From the NCBI GenBank assembly GCA_030386875.1, contig CM059556.1:35442964-35506963 (forward strand): a stretch of DNA of 64,000 bases, written 5' to 3'. Made by a program: the position numbers and the translations under genes. How positions within the stretch are numbered: the stretch's first letter is position 1; every line of letters starts with the position of its first letter. Of this stretch, positions 44,901 through 55,639 are shown piece by piece. The DNA is from Morinoia aosen (Eukaryota > Arthropoda > Malacostraca > Amphipoda > Talitridae). The notes under the pieces were generated by a model. The model made no database searches. It saw nothing but the letters and a program-made list of their open reading frames with translations, and had not been told where the DNA came from.

Positions 44901-47900
44901 ATTGGCACTTGCATTTAACCAAGCATTTCAGAGGTCAGTTTGGTCTCTGCGGATATGGTTTAGTTAGATTAGATTCTGCAAGTAAGGCCCAGCCATTTTT
45001 CAAATCAGCGTTCACTCTAAATATATAAAAAAAAATTCACACCTAAATATTTTGATACCTATAAAAAATGATAATTTTTTAAGATTTCAAGCCGCATTAT
45101 ATACCGGATAGTTAGCTTATATTTATATCGAACTATTATCGTTTTTTTAAGCGCACTTTTTAAGCCAGGAGTATAATTTTGTAATCGACGACCATGTTAA
45201 ACTTTCCGAGTTATCGCAACGTCAGTTTTATTGGGCTTGGGAAAAATAATAATACATACTTCTTTTCAGCTACTGAAGTTCAAGGTCGTATAAAGGAAGA
45301 TCTCACTAGCTTCAACAACCAATCCTGCGTGAAAGTGAAGGAAGGGAATTGCAGCCTCGAGCAACCAAGTCCGTGCATCAGAATCTGTCCGGCAGCTCCA
45401 CAAAACTTGGCAACTATGTGAGTTTCTAATTGGAAATACGAGGTTCCGAAAAATTACGGCTTATAATGTCTCAATGCTTTATTCGACTAACGCTTAACAA
45501 TTACAGAATATGATCGGTACGAACAGGTAGAGATGACGCAGTTCCGTGTAATAAATATATATGAACTTATTTAGTGTCAGATAGCTCCAAAACATAAATA
45601 TTTTGAGCGTGAGTAGCCCCTCTACGACCACTGGGGTGACTTCTAAAAAAGGCAACCAGTCAGGCACGAGAATGGGTTCATTTCTTACACGAAAAATTAA
45701 AATCCCTCTGTTCGATCAAATGCAAATTTCAAACATTAACCTTTTGTGCCTCACTTTATAAACTTCTATTTGATACCTCCATTTCGCAGCAAGCAAGTGT
45801 CTGAGCCCGGCATGCCCCCGAGTGCAGGAACGTGGTACTACATCATACAAAACATAGACATCAAAACGAACGGCTTCTTACGCCACGCCGCGGCCCTGGC
45901 AGGGCTCCCGAATGAGCACAACCGCTTCGACAGAGACGAGTTTCTCGTACTGAACACGACGGACAACAGCGACTTGACGATCTTCGCTAAGGTGAATTCG
46001 GGGTGTGAAACTTGATGTGACCATAGAATATGGTGGTGCGAATATGGTTGTATCAGTTGAAACTCAATGTGAGCATAAGAAAGGTGATGTGTGTATGGTT
46101 GCGTCAGTCGAAACTCTATGTGAGGATAAGAACGATGGTGAGTGTATGGTTGTGTCAGTCGAAACTCAATGTGAGCATATAAAGCATATAGAGGTGGTGT
46201 GTCACAACACGATGTATTTGCTAGGGGATGTGTGTATTATGGTGAGGCCTAACCCAAAGCGATGTGAGCATAGGCAAGGTGGTGAGTGTCTGGCAATGTG
46301 TGTCACAATACGATGTGAGGGTAGGAAAGGTGATGTGTGTGTGTGTGTGTGTGTGTATGGTTGCGTGTGTCGTAACGTGATGTGAGTATAGGCAAGGTGA
46401 TGCGTGATATATGGTGAGGTCCATCGCACCAGCAACAAAAAAGTACAGAGATGAAGATAAATCCCGATTGATTGCGTTGTCTAATAGCTTCAATAATAAA
46501 AAAACAGAATGTGTGAGGTATGGTGTGATGGAAATTATTCGCACATTACACATACAATATTGAGGAAAAAATGAAATTAAAAATTTAATGTTACTTTTTA
46601 CTGCCATCAAACTTTTGAAAGTACTCTTCAAGTAGATAATACAATAATCGCCTTATCAAAGTGAAATTGAAGAATTGAATGAAAGATTGTCTATCTCTTC
46701 CGCCACTACTTGCCAGTTTTGAAGCAATTTTTTTACTGCGCATCATTTGAAAAATGATGACGTACCCATCTATAAAGTGTTTTTTACCCTACATAGGACG
46801 AAGAATCGTTCCTCCGCGAGACCCAGTACGACTTCCACTCGGCAACACACATCCCGTTCGATATTGCCAAGAACATGAGCCAGGTCACCATGTCGCTGGT
46901 CAAAGCTGAGAGGACAACCTTGTTTGGGGGCAGCGTCCCGCTCACCATTGCGAGACGGCTGAGTGCTGTAAGTGAAGTATTAGGATAGCGTCCATGTAAC
47001 TATTGTAAGACGGCTGAGTGCTGTAAGTGAAGTATTGGGATAGCGAAGTCTTAGAGCTGTAAGTGAAGTATTAGGATAACGCGTACGTAACTTTCGCAAG
47101 ACGGCTTAGTGCTGCACGTTGAGTATGGGTAAAGCGTTCCTTTTACTATTGAAAGAGGGCTTAATTAATGTTGACATATTTTTAGTTTTATTTCGCAAGA
47201 CAATTTAGTGCTGCAACATAAAGTTTGAAGACAGCGTTCTTTTCACAATTGCAAGACGACTTAATGCTGTGTGTAAAGCATTTACTCAGCGACTCTCTAC
47301 CGCGGCTAATCGTCTTAGGGTTCTGGGTGAAATTTCTCTATTTACCGCAGTGATTTTTTTGACTAACATCCTTTGTTTTCACAAAATACAAGTTCACCAT
47401 ATGTTTTTCATAACGACCTAATTTTGAAAAACTTCACGCAGAAAGACATGAGCAGGATCGATAGCATCCACAACTGCACGGTTTACACCTCACCCCCTAC
47501 GATGGTCAACTCCACCGTCGTGGGTGGAGTTCAGAGCACAACCGGCAGGACAGTGAATGGCAGCCGGTGTCCAGTTTGTACCACGAGACGGTTCACAGTC
47601 TCAGTTGGCATTGGGCCCCCTAGGAGCAACGTTTTGAGTGCTATCGACACGAGTTCGGGTAAGCTTTTGTCGTATGTGTACAGGGTGTCCTGTACATCAT
47701 TCTTTGAATCTTTAATCAGTATTCTGTAATCATTCTTTGAGTGGTGACGATTTTTCAATAATTTTTTGTTTTTTCCTATGAAAGTGAATTTTATTAATTT
47801 AATTTTCTTGAGTTTAATGTTCGTTTGTTTGGTCTAACTTATTAGACTTGTCTCTGTGCCAAGACCTACATAAAAACAAAACACGTGAATACTGGGACAG

Positions 47901-50900
47901 CAACAGAGTGACTGCACGATTTTGGGACATAAACTCGGAATAATAGTGTATGTAATATTATAGTTCAATTTATTTCTTATGAATGGAAAGTTATCGTCGA
48001 TTTGCATAGAGCAAGCTAATGACGGTTGACTAGAAATGCATTTGGTACAGACGTGACTGATGTGATTTATGTTTTTTTTAATAAATATGCCTAGAGTTTC
48101 AAAATAATCGAATGCTAAAATTACTGGATGCGTCTATTTCGAAAGAGTGGCCAAAATATGAGTGCAACTGTCGTACTGCACGCTCAAATGGTCGGAATAT
48201 TTTCAACTTTTGAAGACTTTAAGCGAGTTATTTCTCGTGAGCGGTACATGAGTATAAACTTTAATCAGAAATATTACAAGTGAAAGGCTGAAAAATAAAT
48301 ATTTGCAGGCCCATATACTCGTATGTTACGTGATATCTAAAGCATCCTATGACACCCTCACACTAATGACTTTAAATTTATTTAATTTAAAACAGTTCTC
48401 CTGCACGTACGGTTGTTTAACGTTAGAAAATAAGAAATTATGTTGAATTTTCCATGCAAATTTATTTTAATATCCCAAAGAGACTGTTCAGTTAGTCTAG
48501 TAGGTTCTTCTCAACTTTTCTCATAGCAATAAACACAATAAGCATATAACTCCACATAATATTATGACCACGTAGAATTCGATGTTCTAGTCTACACCCC
48601 CTTTTTTAATCGAGCTTTCACCCTCACCGGAGAGTTACTCATACATTGTGGTTGTGTGCGTCCGATTTTTAGCACGCAATTACTAATTTGTTGTATATTT
48701 TCCAGGCTCGATTGTTGGGTTTGACTCGCTACTGTTGCCGGCTTTTGTAGCTCTCTGGACAGCTTGGTGCTTGCGATCAACGCAGAATATTCATCATTGA
48801 CTGCGAAGTAGGATCTTCAACACGGTCACGCTTGCAGTATAGGTCAATACATTGAATTTATATTCTGGAAAACTTGGTGCTCTACTTTGACAACGCCCTA
48901 AACCACTTATCGAGCTCGCAAGTATCTAAACGGTAGCATAAAATAAGTTGACAGCTCTGAATTTTCTATTGAAATCTACAGTAACTTTGTTTTTGAAATT
49001 GACCTTGTGCTTCACCTAACACGTTTAGAATTCGGTGTAGCGTTAACAACTCAAGAACTTAATTAGGACAATTTTATGGAATGTTTGCGAAAAAAGATAA
49101 TATTTTTATGCTATCATAATAGAAGCCCCATGCAAGGTGAGGCTTTTCTTCCAATGTTAGGACACTAAACATACAATCATGGAATATCGATATAATAGAC
49201 AAGAATATATTCTGTATTCTATTTTAGTCTTGCAGCCACGAAATATTCTAAGAAAAAATTGTTGGCCAAGTATCGTAAAAAAGTACGCACTTATATTCTC
49301 AGCTTATTGAAGTCTAAGAAATACTTTATAATCATCAAAATCACGCACGCAACATAACTTTTCAGCCTTACACATCTTTAATTTATGAAAAATAATTTAT
49401 TCATTTCAGAAGTTGAAAAATATTTAAAACTATTTTCCCCGCATTCTGTAACTACCAATAGAAAGCAATGATGATCACGGCCGTCGTTGAATTTCAGGCA
49501 CCTTCATGGGAGAAACGGTGAAATTATGACTAACTTTATTCTTTCCCAACGGAAGAAACGCCGGCTTAATACTACTTTGTTTGAACACTCAACTTTCCCT
49601 TTGAAAGTTGAACGCTCTAAGCACTAAGCCACAGTGTTTCCGTTTGTTATTCTAAACCTGGGGAAAGCGTCTTTCTTATTACATAGCTCGGTTTGAGAGG
49701 TTATCCAAACGATTCCAGCCTAACTTTTTTCGTTGGAGCATCTATGTTTTTGGCCACTTATTGCAGAGGATATATATGACCGGCTAAAATCATAGATGCT
49801 CCTGCAAAACAGTTAGATTAAGATACTGTTCTACATAGTCAAGGAAAACTTTGTAAAGCTCTTCTAATGAATCCATCTTCTCTTTCTTTGCAGATAGATG
49901 TACAGAAAATAAACTTAGTGTACTGTAATTCCGAAAATGCTTCCGTTAAGGAATAACAAAAACTAAAATCTCACCGTCAGGAATGAGCGACGGAGATAAC
50001 CAGGATAGCCCCATGCAAGGTGAGGCTTTTACTAAGGGAGAGAGGGAAACTGGATTCATATTTGTTGAAATCAAAGCATAATTATTAGATTATTATCTAT
50101 ACTAGTCCACCCCCTTTTATTAAAAATTAAATTCTCTCTGGCTACTCGATGTTGTCCAGCGTTATGCCGAAGAATTTCCTCGCTTCTTTCATGTGTTAAG
50201 GTCTCTGCTGCTACTCGCTGTTGCTCTGCACTATTCCGTAGAATTTCCAAACGCCGGTCAAGGGTCAATTTAGCTCTAGCCTCTCGGTGGCCAGCAGCAT
50301 TACTTCTTCTTGCCATTTCGCGTTGTTCATTCGATCGTCTTTGGCTTTTTCTTGCTGTCTAAGTCTTGCTACTTCTCTCTTGCGGTTGGACACATTTCTA
50401 TCCATGGTGGCCTTTTTTGTCGGAATTTTATTCTGAAATGTCGTCTATTATCTCTTCGACGCTTTTCAAGAAATGACAATTTCGAAAACAATAACTCAAG
50501 TTCCAAAATATAGTGCCTTAATACTAAGTGGTAGCCAGGTCAGCGGTCAAACGAATTTAAAACATTTCTTTTCGCATTTCAATTAAAAATATCAGAGCGA
50601 CATGATGAATTTCAACAGAGATAGATCCATAAAAAATTTATAGTTCTAAAAATAAGTCAATTGCGTATTGTGGATACCATAATCAAGAGGGGGTCACACG
50701 GACGGACGCGGCTACTTTTATAATAGTGATGATAGTGATCGATATCATTATAAGTTAGCTCAAGCCTGCCTGACCGTAACAAAGGCGTTGCAATGAGATG
50801 AAGTAAGAAGACATCATTTAGTATGCGGGAACCGATTTTCTCATTATGGAGGGCATTAAAAAAGTAAATGGCTAGCTTCTCTGCATAGCATTAGTAATAC

Positions 50901-52396
50901 GATGTAAAGAAAAGGTAGATAATTGATAGTTGTAACGAATTGATCCAAAATTTAGTTCTACATTTTTCAGGGAAAGAAGAGAAGCTTAAATACTGCTGAG
51001 CAAGATCAATGCAAATTAAATTGTTAAATTATTTATATATGACGTGGTAATCGCAAGAAATAATACGAGCGTTTGTATTCGTTTGAATGGAAAGAAGCTA
51101 TTATTTTAAAAAATTGAACTCATAAATGATAGAGCATATAACAGTTCGCAGCGGGGCAAACTGATTAAACACAAATAGTCTGATTTTTAGTCTCCTAATA
51201 TTTGGATTACACAACAGTTTGCAATGGGGCCTCATTGTTATTATACCAAGGAGTTTTGTGGCAGGGAACACAATTGCTCACGTATTTTTGGTTTTAATTT
51301 ACCACCAGCGACTAGCACGGATCGTAGCAAGCAAATAAAGCTGAAACATACACACGGCGGCGGAGACCAAGTAGAACGTCTTGACATCCTTGCGGGTAGT
51401 TCAGGTGAGCTTGCTCGAGCTGCTTTCATGCGCCTACTCAAAACTCACTTCTTCAAGTTATTGGAAATAATGTTTGAAATATGCGCGGCTTGCGTGCAAT
51501 GTAAAGATGTATCGAGCTGCTTTCAAGCAATTACTGAAACCAGAATAACATTGCTGTTGGAAATAATACGCAATAGATCCGTGGCTTACATGCAATGTAA
51601 TGATGTATCGAGGTGCTTTCAAGCATCTACTGCATGAAATCTCACAGACATCGAAAATAAAGCATGAAATACGGGCTGGATACATAAAGTGTAGTGATGT
51701 ATCAAGTTCTTTTAATGAAATAATTGAAACAACGCTAACCTTATCGGCTATAATACATAAGATATGAGCGGAATTCATGCCGTGTAATAATGTATAGATT
51801 CGTTCGAAACGCTAAATCTGAGCTCACACACTTTTAATATCTCGGCAAATACAGCGGTCAACACGATATTTTCTGCAGAACACGTAATGCGTTATGCGAC
51901 CTATGAGTTCAATCCCATCATGTTTTCCTGTGTCAATAATTCTCAATGCTGGCAGTGGAAAACAAAGACACACGCATGACAAGATGCCTGAGATTCTGTT
52001 TTGAAAAAGTTTGTGCAAACCCAAATCAGAAAATGATTCAATTAACTGCAAACGATACCTAAAAATAATCCATTCTCATAAAGTACTGTATAGGAAAGAA
52101 AGACTACGCATTTTCATGAGTTATGGAATTTAATGAAAAAGAATTAAGAAACACAAATCGTTTCTCATTCATCCAGTCAGTGAAATTAACTCTACACATT
52201 AGAGAGCCTGATTACGAATAGCAACTCAATCCAATTATTTTTCATCACAGACAATACGTAATATATCCAATACTACGAAATTTTTTTTTTTTTCACAGGG
52301 TCTGGAGAAGCTAACTCGACAAGAGGGGCGGTAATTTGGCTTCTGATTTGCGCGCTGCTCAGCTCAGTGCACCCTGCGAATTTTCTGGACTTCTGA
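42656..52396 (+). CDS. Astacin-like pseudoprotease B, seven exons
   Basis: Exons: 42656-42799, 43927-44041, 45270-45417, 45790-45991, 46797-46967, 47442-47658 and 52299-52396, giving 364 aa. Residues 1-28 or so form a signal peptide. Astacin landmarks are NHIPVQIDYNK, IKEDLTSFNNQSCVKV, LAGLPNEHNRFDRDEF, QYDFHSATHI and DMSRIDSIHNC. At the zinc signature the three His become Arg, Ala and Asn and the Glu becomes His. The Met-turn SVMHY is replaced by SATHI, so Met and Tyr are gone. Domain exons have the same phases as gene A (0, 1, 2, 0, 0, 1), so the two are tandem duplicates whose sequences have drifted far apart. A Ser/Thr-rich segment with several N-glycosylation sequons precedes the GPI-like tail. 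The 4.6-kb last intron holds pseudo-exons of gene A type and a Helitron-like element. Gene A exon 2 has no intact counterpart. Confidence 0.78.
42935..43145. mobile_element. Degraded piggyBac-type MITE
   Basis: Body matches 15,999-16,219 (AAAGTCAATT, TTTTGAAAATAGCAA, AGCATTATGAAAAT, CCACCGGTGG). Ends have drifted. Confidence 0.55.
43434..43576 (+). pseudogene. Two exon-2-like relics in gene B intron 1
   Basis: Two segments, each behind an AG, begin AACTT and read NLIQKAMQTPVSVNTISEFI (43434 on) and NLTQATPATSVSMNAFSEF (43520 on). Both resemble gene A exon 2 (VISEFI) and the start of gene B exon 43927 (NSTQATTAKPVS). Neither has a donor in a phase that fits the next exon, so they look like decayed or optional duplicated exons. 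Confidence 0.5.
43600..43915 (+). mobile_element. tRNA-derived SINE abutting a gene B exon
   Basis: Degenerate B box AGTTCGAACCCTAGC near 43,614, then the same body as 52,985-53,290. The tail module is present twice. The tail AATAAAACATCC runs straight into CTTTCTTTCTTCCAG, the acceptor region of the exon at 43,927. Confidence 0.7.
43927..44041 (+). CDS. Gene B exon 3 equivalent, astacin domain start
   Basis: Reads NSTQATTAKPVSQRNNVPW then TNNHIPVQIDYNKY. It aligns with gene A exon 25922-25988 and has the same phases (0 in, 1 out). The acceptor lies directly behind the 3' tail of a tRNA-derived SINE. Confidence 0.78.
44300..44850. repeat. Pair of palindromic modules flanked by TA runs
   Basis: Two modules (about 44,318-44,535 and 44,635-44,825). 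Each has inverted arms carrying AATTCGGGTACGCTGATTTC and GCTGTATCACG around a roughly 50-bp core. The core is in opposite orientation in the two modules. TA microsatellites lie at 44,274-44,301 and 44,857-44,900. It lies in gene B intron. Confidence 0.75.
45270..45417 (+). CDS. Gene B exon 4 equivalent
   Basis: Reads TEVQGRIKEDLTSFNNQSCV then KVKEGNCSLEQPSPC. It corresponds to the astacin helix and first conserved Cys. Acceptor TTTCAG, donor GTGAGT, phases 1 and 2 as in gene A. Confidence 0.82.
45790..45991 (+). CDS. Gene B exon 5 equivalent, ruined zinc-site exon
   Basis: Contains RHAAALAGLPNEHNRFDRD. The FDRD end and one internal Glu are kept, but Arg, Ala and Asn stand at the zinc-His positions. 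Acceptor TCGCAG, donor GTGAAT, phase 2 in, 0 out. GC content is higher than in the flanking introns, as expected for a maintained exon. Confidence 0.84.
46010..46420 (+). repeat. Minisatellite after gene B exon 45790-45991
   Basis: Units of about 55 bp contain GTATGGTTG, CAGTCGAAACTC and ATGTGAGCATA, drifting along the array. A GT run lies at 46,336-46,356. Confidence 0.75.
46797..46967 (+). CDS. Gene B exon 6 equivalent, Met-turn exon
   Basis: 57 codons in phase 0 reading RETQYDFHSATHIPFDIAKN, then a Ser/Thr-containing loop ending IARRLSA. Acceptor CATAG, donor GTAAGT. The donor region is repeated several times in the following intron. Confidence 0.78.
46950..47290 (+). repeat. Tandem copies of an exon end and its donor
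   Basis: The end of gene B exon 46797-46967 with its donor (GACGGCTGAGTGCTGTAAGTGA) recurs four to five times with decay (for example near 47,013 and 47,060), with linker GTATTAGGATAGCG. Confidence 0.75.
47442..47658 (+). CDS. Gene B exon 7 equivalent plus linker
   Basis: Reads KDMSRIDSIHNCTVYTSPP, the end of the astacin domain with its last Cys. It continues as a Thr/Ser/Val-rich linker with several Asn-x-Ser/Thr sequons, ending IDTSSG. Donor GTAAGC in phase 1 joins the tail exon directly. Confidence 0.78.
47700..49120. other. Gene B last intron, unassigned part
   Basis: No coding pattern or recognised repeat found between the 47,658 donor and the gene A-like pseudo segment. Confidence 0.45.
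50101..50733 (-). mobile_element. Helitron-like element with ORF remnant
   Basis: On minus it begins TCACTATTATAAAAGTAGCC, then GCGTCCGTCCGT, and ends AAAAGGGGGTGGACTAG. It lies in the decayed gene A copy inside gene B's last intron and is absent at the paralogous site near 31,770. Confidence 0.65.
50105..50405 (-). pseudogene. Helitron-type N-terminal coding remnant
   Basis: Starts MDRNVSNRKREVARLRQQ, shifts frame near 50,320, and continues REMARRSNAAGHREARAK, then two Arg/Glu-rich repeats (RLEILRNSAEQQRVAAE and RSEEILRHNAGQHRVARE). Such Arg/Glu/Asn repeats are common at the N-terminus of Helitron replication proteins. No Rep or helicase domain remains. Confidence 0.45.
50745..50830 (-). 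mobile_element. SINE-like fragment, duplicated copy
   Basis: Paralogous to 31,786-31,925 but without the TTA run. It lies just beyond the Helitron-like element. Confidence 0.55.
51420..51800 (+). repeat. Roughly 100-bp tandem repeat, duplicated copy
   Basis: Counterpart of 32,505-32,915 with a different unit number and sequence drift. Confidence 0.72.
52299..52396 (+). CDS. Gene B last exon, hydrophobic tail and stop
   Basis: Same as gene A exon 9 except for two or three bases (NFLDF for NYLDF). Open, in phase with gene B exon 47442-47658, behind an intact T-tract and CACAG. Confidence 0.76.
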
Positions 52397-52984
52397 GCAC
52401 ACAGCTCGCGTGGTCCTAGTTCTCGTTGTGGTGTCTAACATCTTGTGTTATTCGGCAACCTTTCACATTGAAAGCATATGAGTACCATAATTAAAAAATT
52501 GAATGAATGGGCGGACGAATGCAGAGGTTTTTATGGATTTTAATACTATGTATTGGATACTCATTTGTGTTAAGCTAGTGGAGAACTTAGTCAGAGAAAA
52601 TAAATGGCTTCATCGAAACATGTTGTTAGCAGTTGCAAACAAAATTAAAAATCAAAACAATGTTAAGTAGACACGCACGTGCTTCTTGGCTCAAATAAAG
52701 CAATTTTCACTTCATATTTTTGTTTTGCTTTAAGCCCAAACCTGTTTCAGGGTAGAACCCACCAGGCTTAAAAATCAAAAATGCCCAAATTCTTGCTGTT
52801 GAGACGTGAACTACAAACACCTAACATCCTATTGCAGAAATGAAATATCGTACCCTTTGACTTTTATCTTAAGTGAGGCAGCATTAGTCACTGTAAGCGT
52901 TTATTGCAGTTGTCTGTCAAGAAAATGAAATCAAGATGAAGTAACATCTGGGAGAGAGCCCTCAGGTGTTGCTTCATCTTGATT

Positions 52985-53290
52985 TCATTTTCCTTTCTGC
53001 TCGTCCTAGCCGTGCGGCTTTCGGACCCGCCTCCGTGCGGGCAAACCCGGGTTCGAGTCCCGGTGCTGGTGGCGATTTTCTCTGTTGGGTATAGGGGAAA
53101 AATTCCAAGCATAATACCCCAATCTAACCAAGGTGTCTGAAATGGGTACCGGTCTTGACTGGGGTAAAGCGTCATGGCGTCCTGGTGTTAGTTATAAGGC
53201 ATTTGAAAATCCATTGTACAAGGTGATATGTATCAGGCTTGAATTGGAAATAAAGCATCCGTAGGTGCCTTCATTATTATTATTATTATT
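52985..53290 (+). mobile_element. tRNA-derived SINE
   Basis: The head has a near-perfect pol III B box, GGGTTCGAGTCCCGG (53,049-53,063), about 40 bases behind an A-box-like stretch. A body with GTCTGAAATGGGTACCGG and TCCTGGTGTTAGTTATAAGG follows, then an AATAAAGCATCC tail and an ATT microsatellite. A second copy lies at 43,600-43,915. Confidence 0.75.
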
Positions 53291-53819
53291 CTTTCCTCAC
53301 GGCATTGGCTGTACACAGCGACGATTATCGATAGGGTTCCCAGGCCATGTTATTGGAGAGGTTTTCAAAATCCGGAGGACCACCGCGGCTCACAAACTCA
53401 GTTTGCATAAATACGGGTTGGAAATGAAAACTGAATCCATAAAACTTATTGCTTTTACAATTCAGATTGTGATTGTGAACGGAAATTGATTGTGAAAACT
53501 ATATGAAGAAAGCACAATTTAGTACTCTTTGTAACTTTCAAAACTTAATACTAAAAAACGACTAGTTCGAATCGAATAATGAATTTCGTTAGAACTCACG
53601 GGATATTAATTCAATTTTAGTTTTGATGTTTTTGTTTAAGTATTTATAGTCTCTCTCGCAGAGGATAAGAGAGACAAGTCACGAAGGAAAAATATGAACC
53701 TTTAGAAAGTGTAGCATAAAAAGTGGAAAATGAGGATTACAAAGGAAAAGATTCTTAAGCGCAGTTATAAATGCTTTTTTAATCCCGTACTTCAAACTAA
53801 AAAAATACTTATTCGGCAT

Positions 53820-53975
53820 TTGAGAACCATCAAAAAATATGCTACTTGAAGGTTTGGCTTTAACGTTCGAGAACATTTTTTGCTTCTTGAGCGTTCGAAA
53901 GCGTTCTTTGCTACTTAAGGTTTTGCTACTTGAGCTTTCGAAAGCGATTTTTGCTACTTGAACTAGGCTCGAGTG
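53820..53975 (+). repeat. About 45-bp degenerate repeat
   Basis: TGCTACTTGA and CGTTCGAAAGCG recur three to four times. Confidence 0.55.
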
Positions 53976-54599
53976 TTTGGTTCCGCTGTCGCTGGCTCTG
54001 TACTCGTTAACCTTGCTTCCTAATGACTTCGATTACGATATTCTACTTTGTATGATTTTCATGATTTTATGTACACATACATCGCGATAGAGTAAAATTT
54101 TCGTAACACGTCAAGGAATAAATCTAAGCAAAAATGATATTACCGTCATAAATTTAGGCAAGTAGCGTTGAAGCTGTTGCATATAATGCTGCGTAATGAA
54201 TTGGAATTTTCATGTCATGAAACGAGTTTTTAACTTCCCGGTATTTAGCTGACGGTTCACTGAAAAATCTGCATAGCCTTTAACCACGTATGTTCAGAGA
54301 AATTATCGTTTAAAAAATTAGAAATTATTGCTCTTCAACGGAACAACTAAATTGTTTCCGGAATTTTCATTTTAGAAGCATTACTAATGTGTAAAAAAAC
54401 ATTTCCGGAATCTAAAATAAACACACACAGCATATACGACAAACATGCAAGGGGTACGGGTTTCATTAATTGTTAACCGATGAAGGATAAAAGAGTTGAA
54501 TTAAACCTAAAATCGTTCCAAGAAAACAATTCAGTTGCTTCACCTTACAGCCCCCGCTGAGTATTTGAAGAACAATTTTATTTTCTTAAAACCCTATTG

Positions 54600-54900
54600 C
54601 CTAAAATGCTGGTGATATTAATATTAGTTAGATCAATATTCCCTGGCCGCAACTACGGTGATCTCAAGAGAGCGAAGAGAAGTGATCATTTTTTGAAAAT
54701 TGTTGAGACTATCACGCGCCGCGTGTGGTCCCACAGAGAACACCATACGCTTAAAAACAGCAAGTTGAGAAATGAAAGAAAGGAAAGGCAAAGACGCCAT
54801 AGCAGAAATGGCATGAAAATTGAGCGCAAAGTGAAAAGTCCCGAAGGCCTATCTATAACTAAGATAACCTAGCAGTATCCACATGGGACTGCCAGTCCCC
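54600..54900 (-). mobile_element. Decayed SINE-like element
   Basis: Weak match: CCCTGGCCGCAACTACGGTG, then ATCTCAAGAGAGCGAAG, in place of CCCTAACCGCAACAAAGGTG and ATCCAAAGAGAGGAAG. Confidence 0.35.
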
Positions 54901-55639
54901 TAACACAGAATTGGCATGCTTAACTAACCTGGGCCTAACTTAGAATAGGAAGAGAAATATAATAGGACCTGATGCCTCCTGAGAAGCAATGCTACAAGTC
55001 GATAAAATTATACTTACTCAATTAAATATGAATAACTGTTGATAGATATGTCTATGCCACGGACTTAGGGTCTCTTTTAAGATATTAAAGAGTGACCGGT
55101 CTCGAGGGAGGAATTTAAACCTCTGAAGAAAGAATAAAGGAACAGAGAAGTGAAAATATTAAGAGCACATCGAGGAAGGCAAATAGACACAGGGATGGGT
55201 ATGACACTCGTGGATAAATAACAACGTATCAAAAAGATTTTGAAAATTTTATTCGAAGAACAGTACGTAAAAATTACGAAAAATATCGTAATTTCGAGGC
55301 GAATATCCTTGAGTCGTAACCTGAAATTTCTGATATTGTGACATCTAAATGTACATGTCTTGTGTTTGAAACCACGTATTTGAAGAGTTTAAATCTCCCT
55401 TGGGAAACTACTAATTCATTTAGCTTCAGTGTCGGAGATTATTCGAAATCCTTTTTACTTTGCGAAGTGTTTTTATTTTTCTCGCAGACAAATTCAAATG
55501 GGAATAAGTATCGATGAACATACGTTTATACGTATCATTATTTTATTGACTGAAACTTGTACTATCAATCAGAATTAATTAATGGTCACATACGACGGAA
55601 ATAATCCATGAATAGTTCAAAAACAAAATTTAAAGTAGG

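Larger units (their letters stand above)
49126..51800 (+). pseudogene. Decayed copy of gene A 3' exons inside gene B
   Basis: Collinear with about 30,880-32,900. The exon 7 copy (from 49,895) reads DVQKINLVYCNSENASVKE and then a stop, with further frame damage. The exon 8 copy (51,215-51,411) keeps an open frame, but the TTCTAG acceptor is replaced by TTACAC. The block opens with a stray copy of the exon 7 end and donor at 49,126-49,150. A Helitron-like element and a SINE fragment sit inside it. Confidence 0.75.

Noticed and set aside
46005-46385. 126-aa plus-strand ORF with Cys repeats
   Set aside because: A translated intronic minisatellite just past a good GTGAAT donor.
51224-51637. 137-aa ORF as a live gene B exon
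   Set aside because: The acceptor is lost and the only nearby AG gives the wrong phase from the preceding exon. The paired exon 7 copy has a stop.
53010-53080. Functional tRNA gene
   Set aside because: The B box is excellent, but no acceptor stem or anticodon arm pairs properly, and the sequence continues into a SINE body shared with 43.6 kb.
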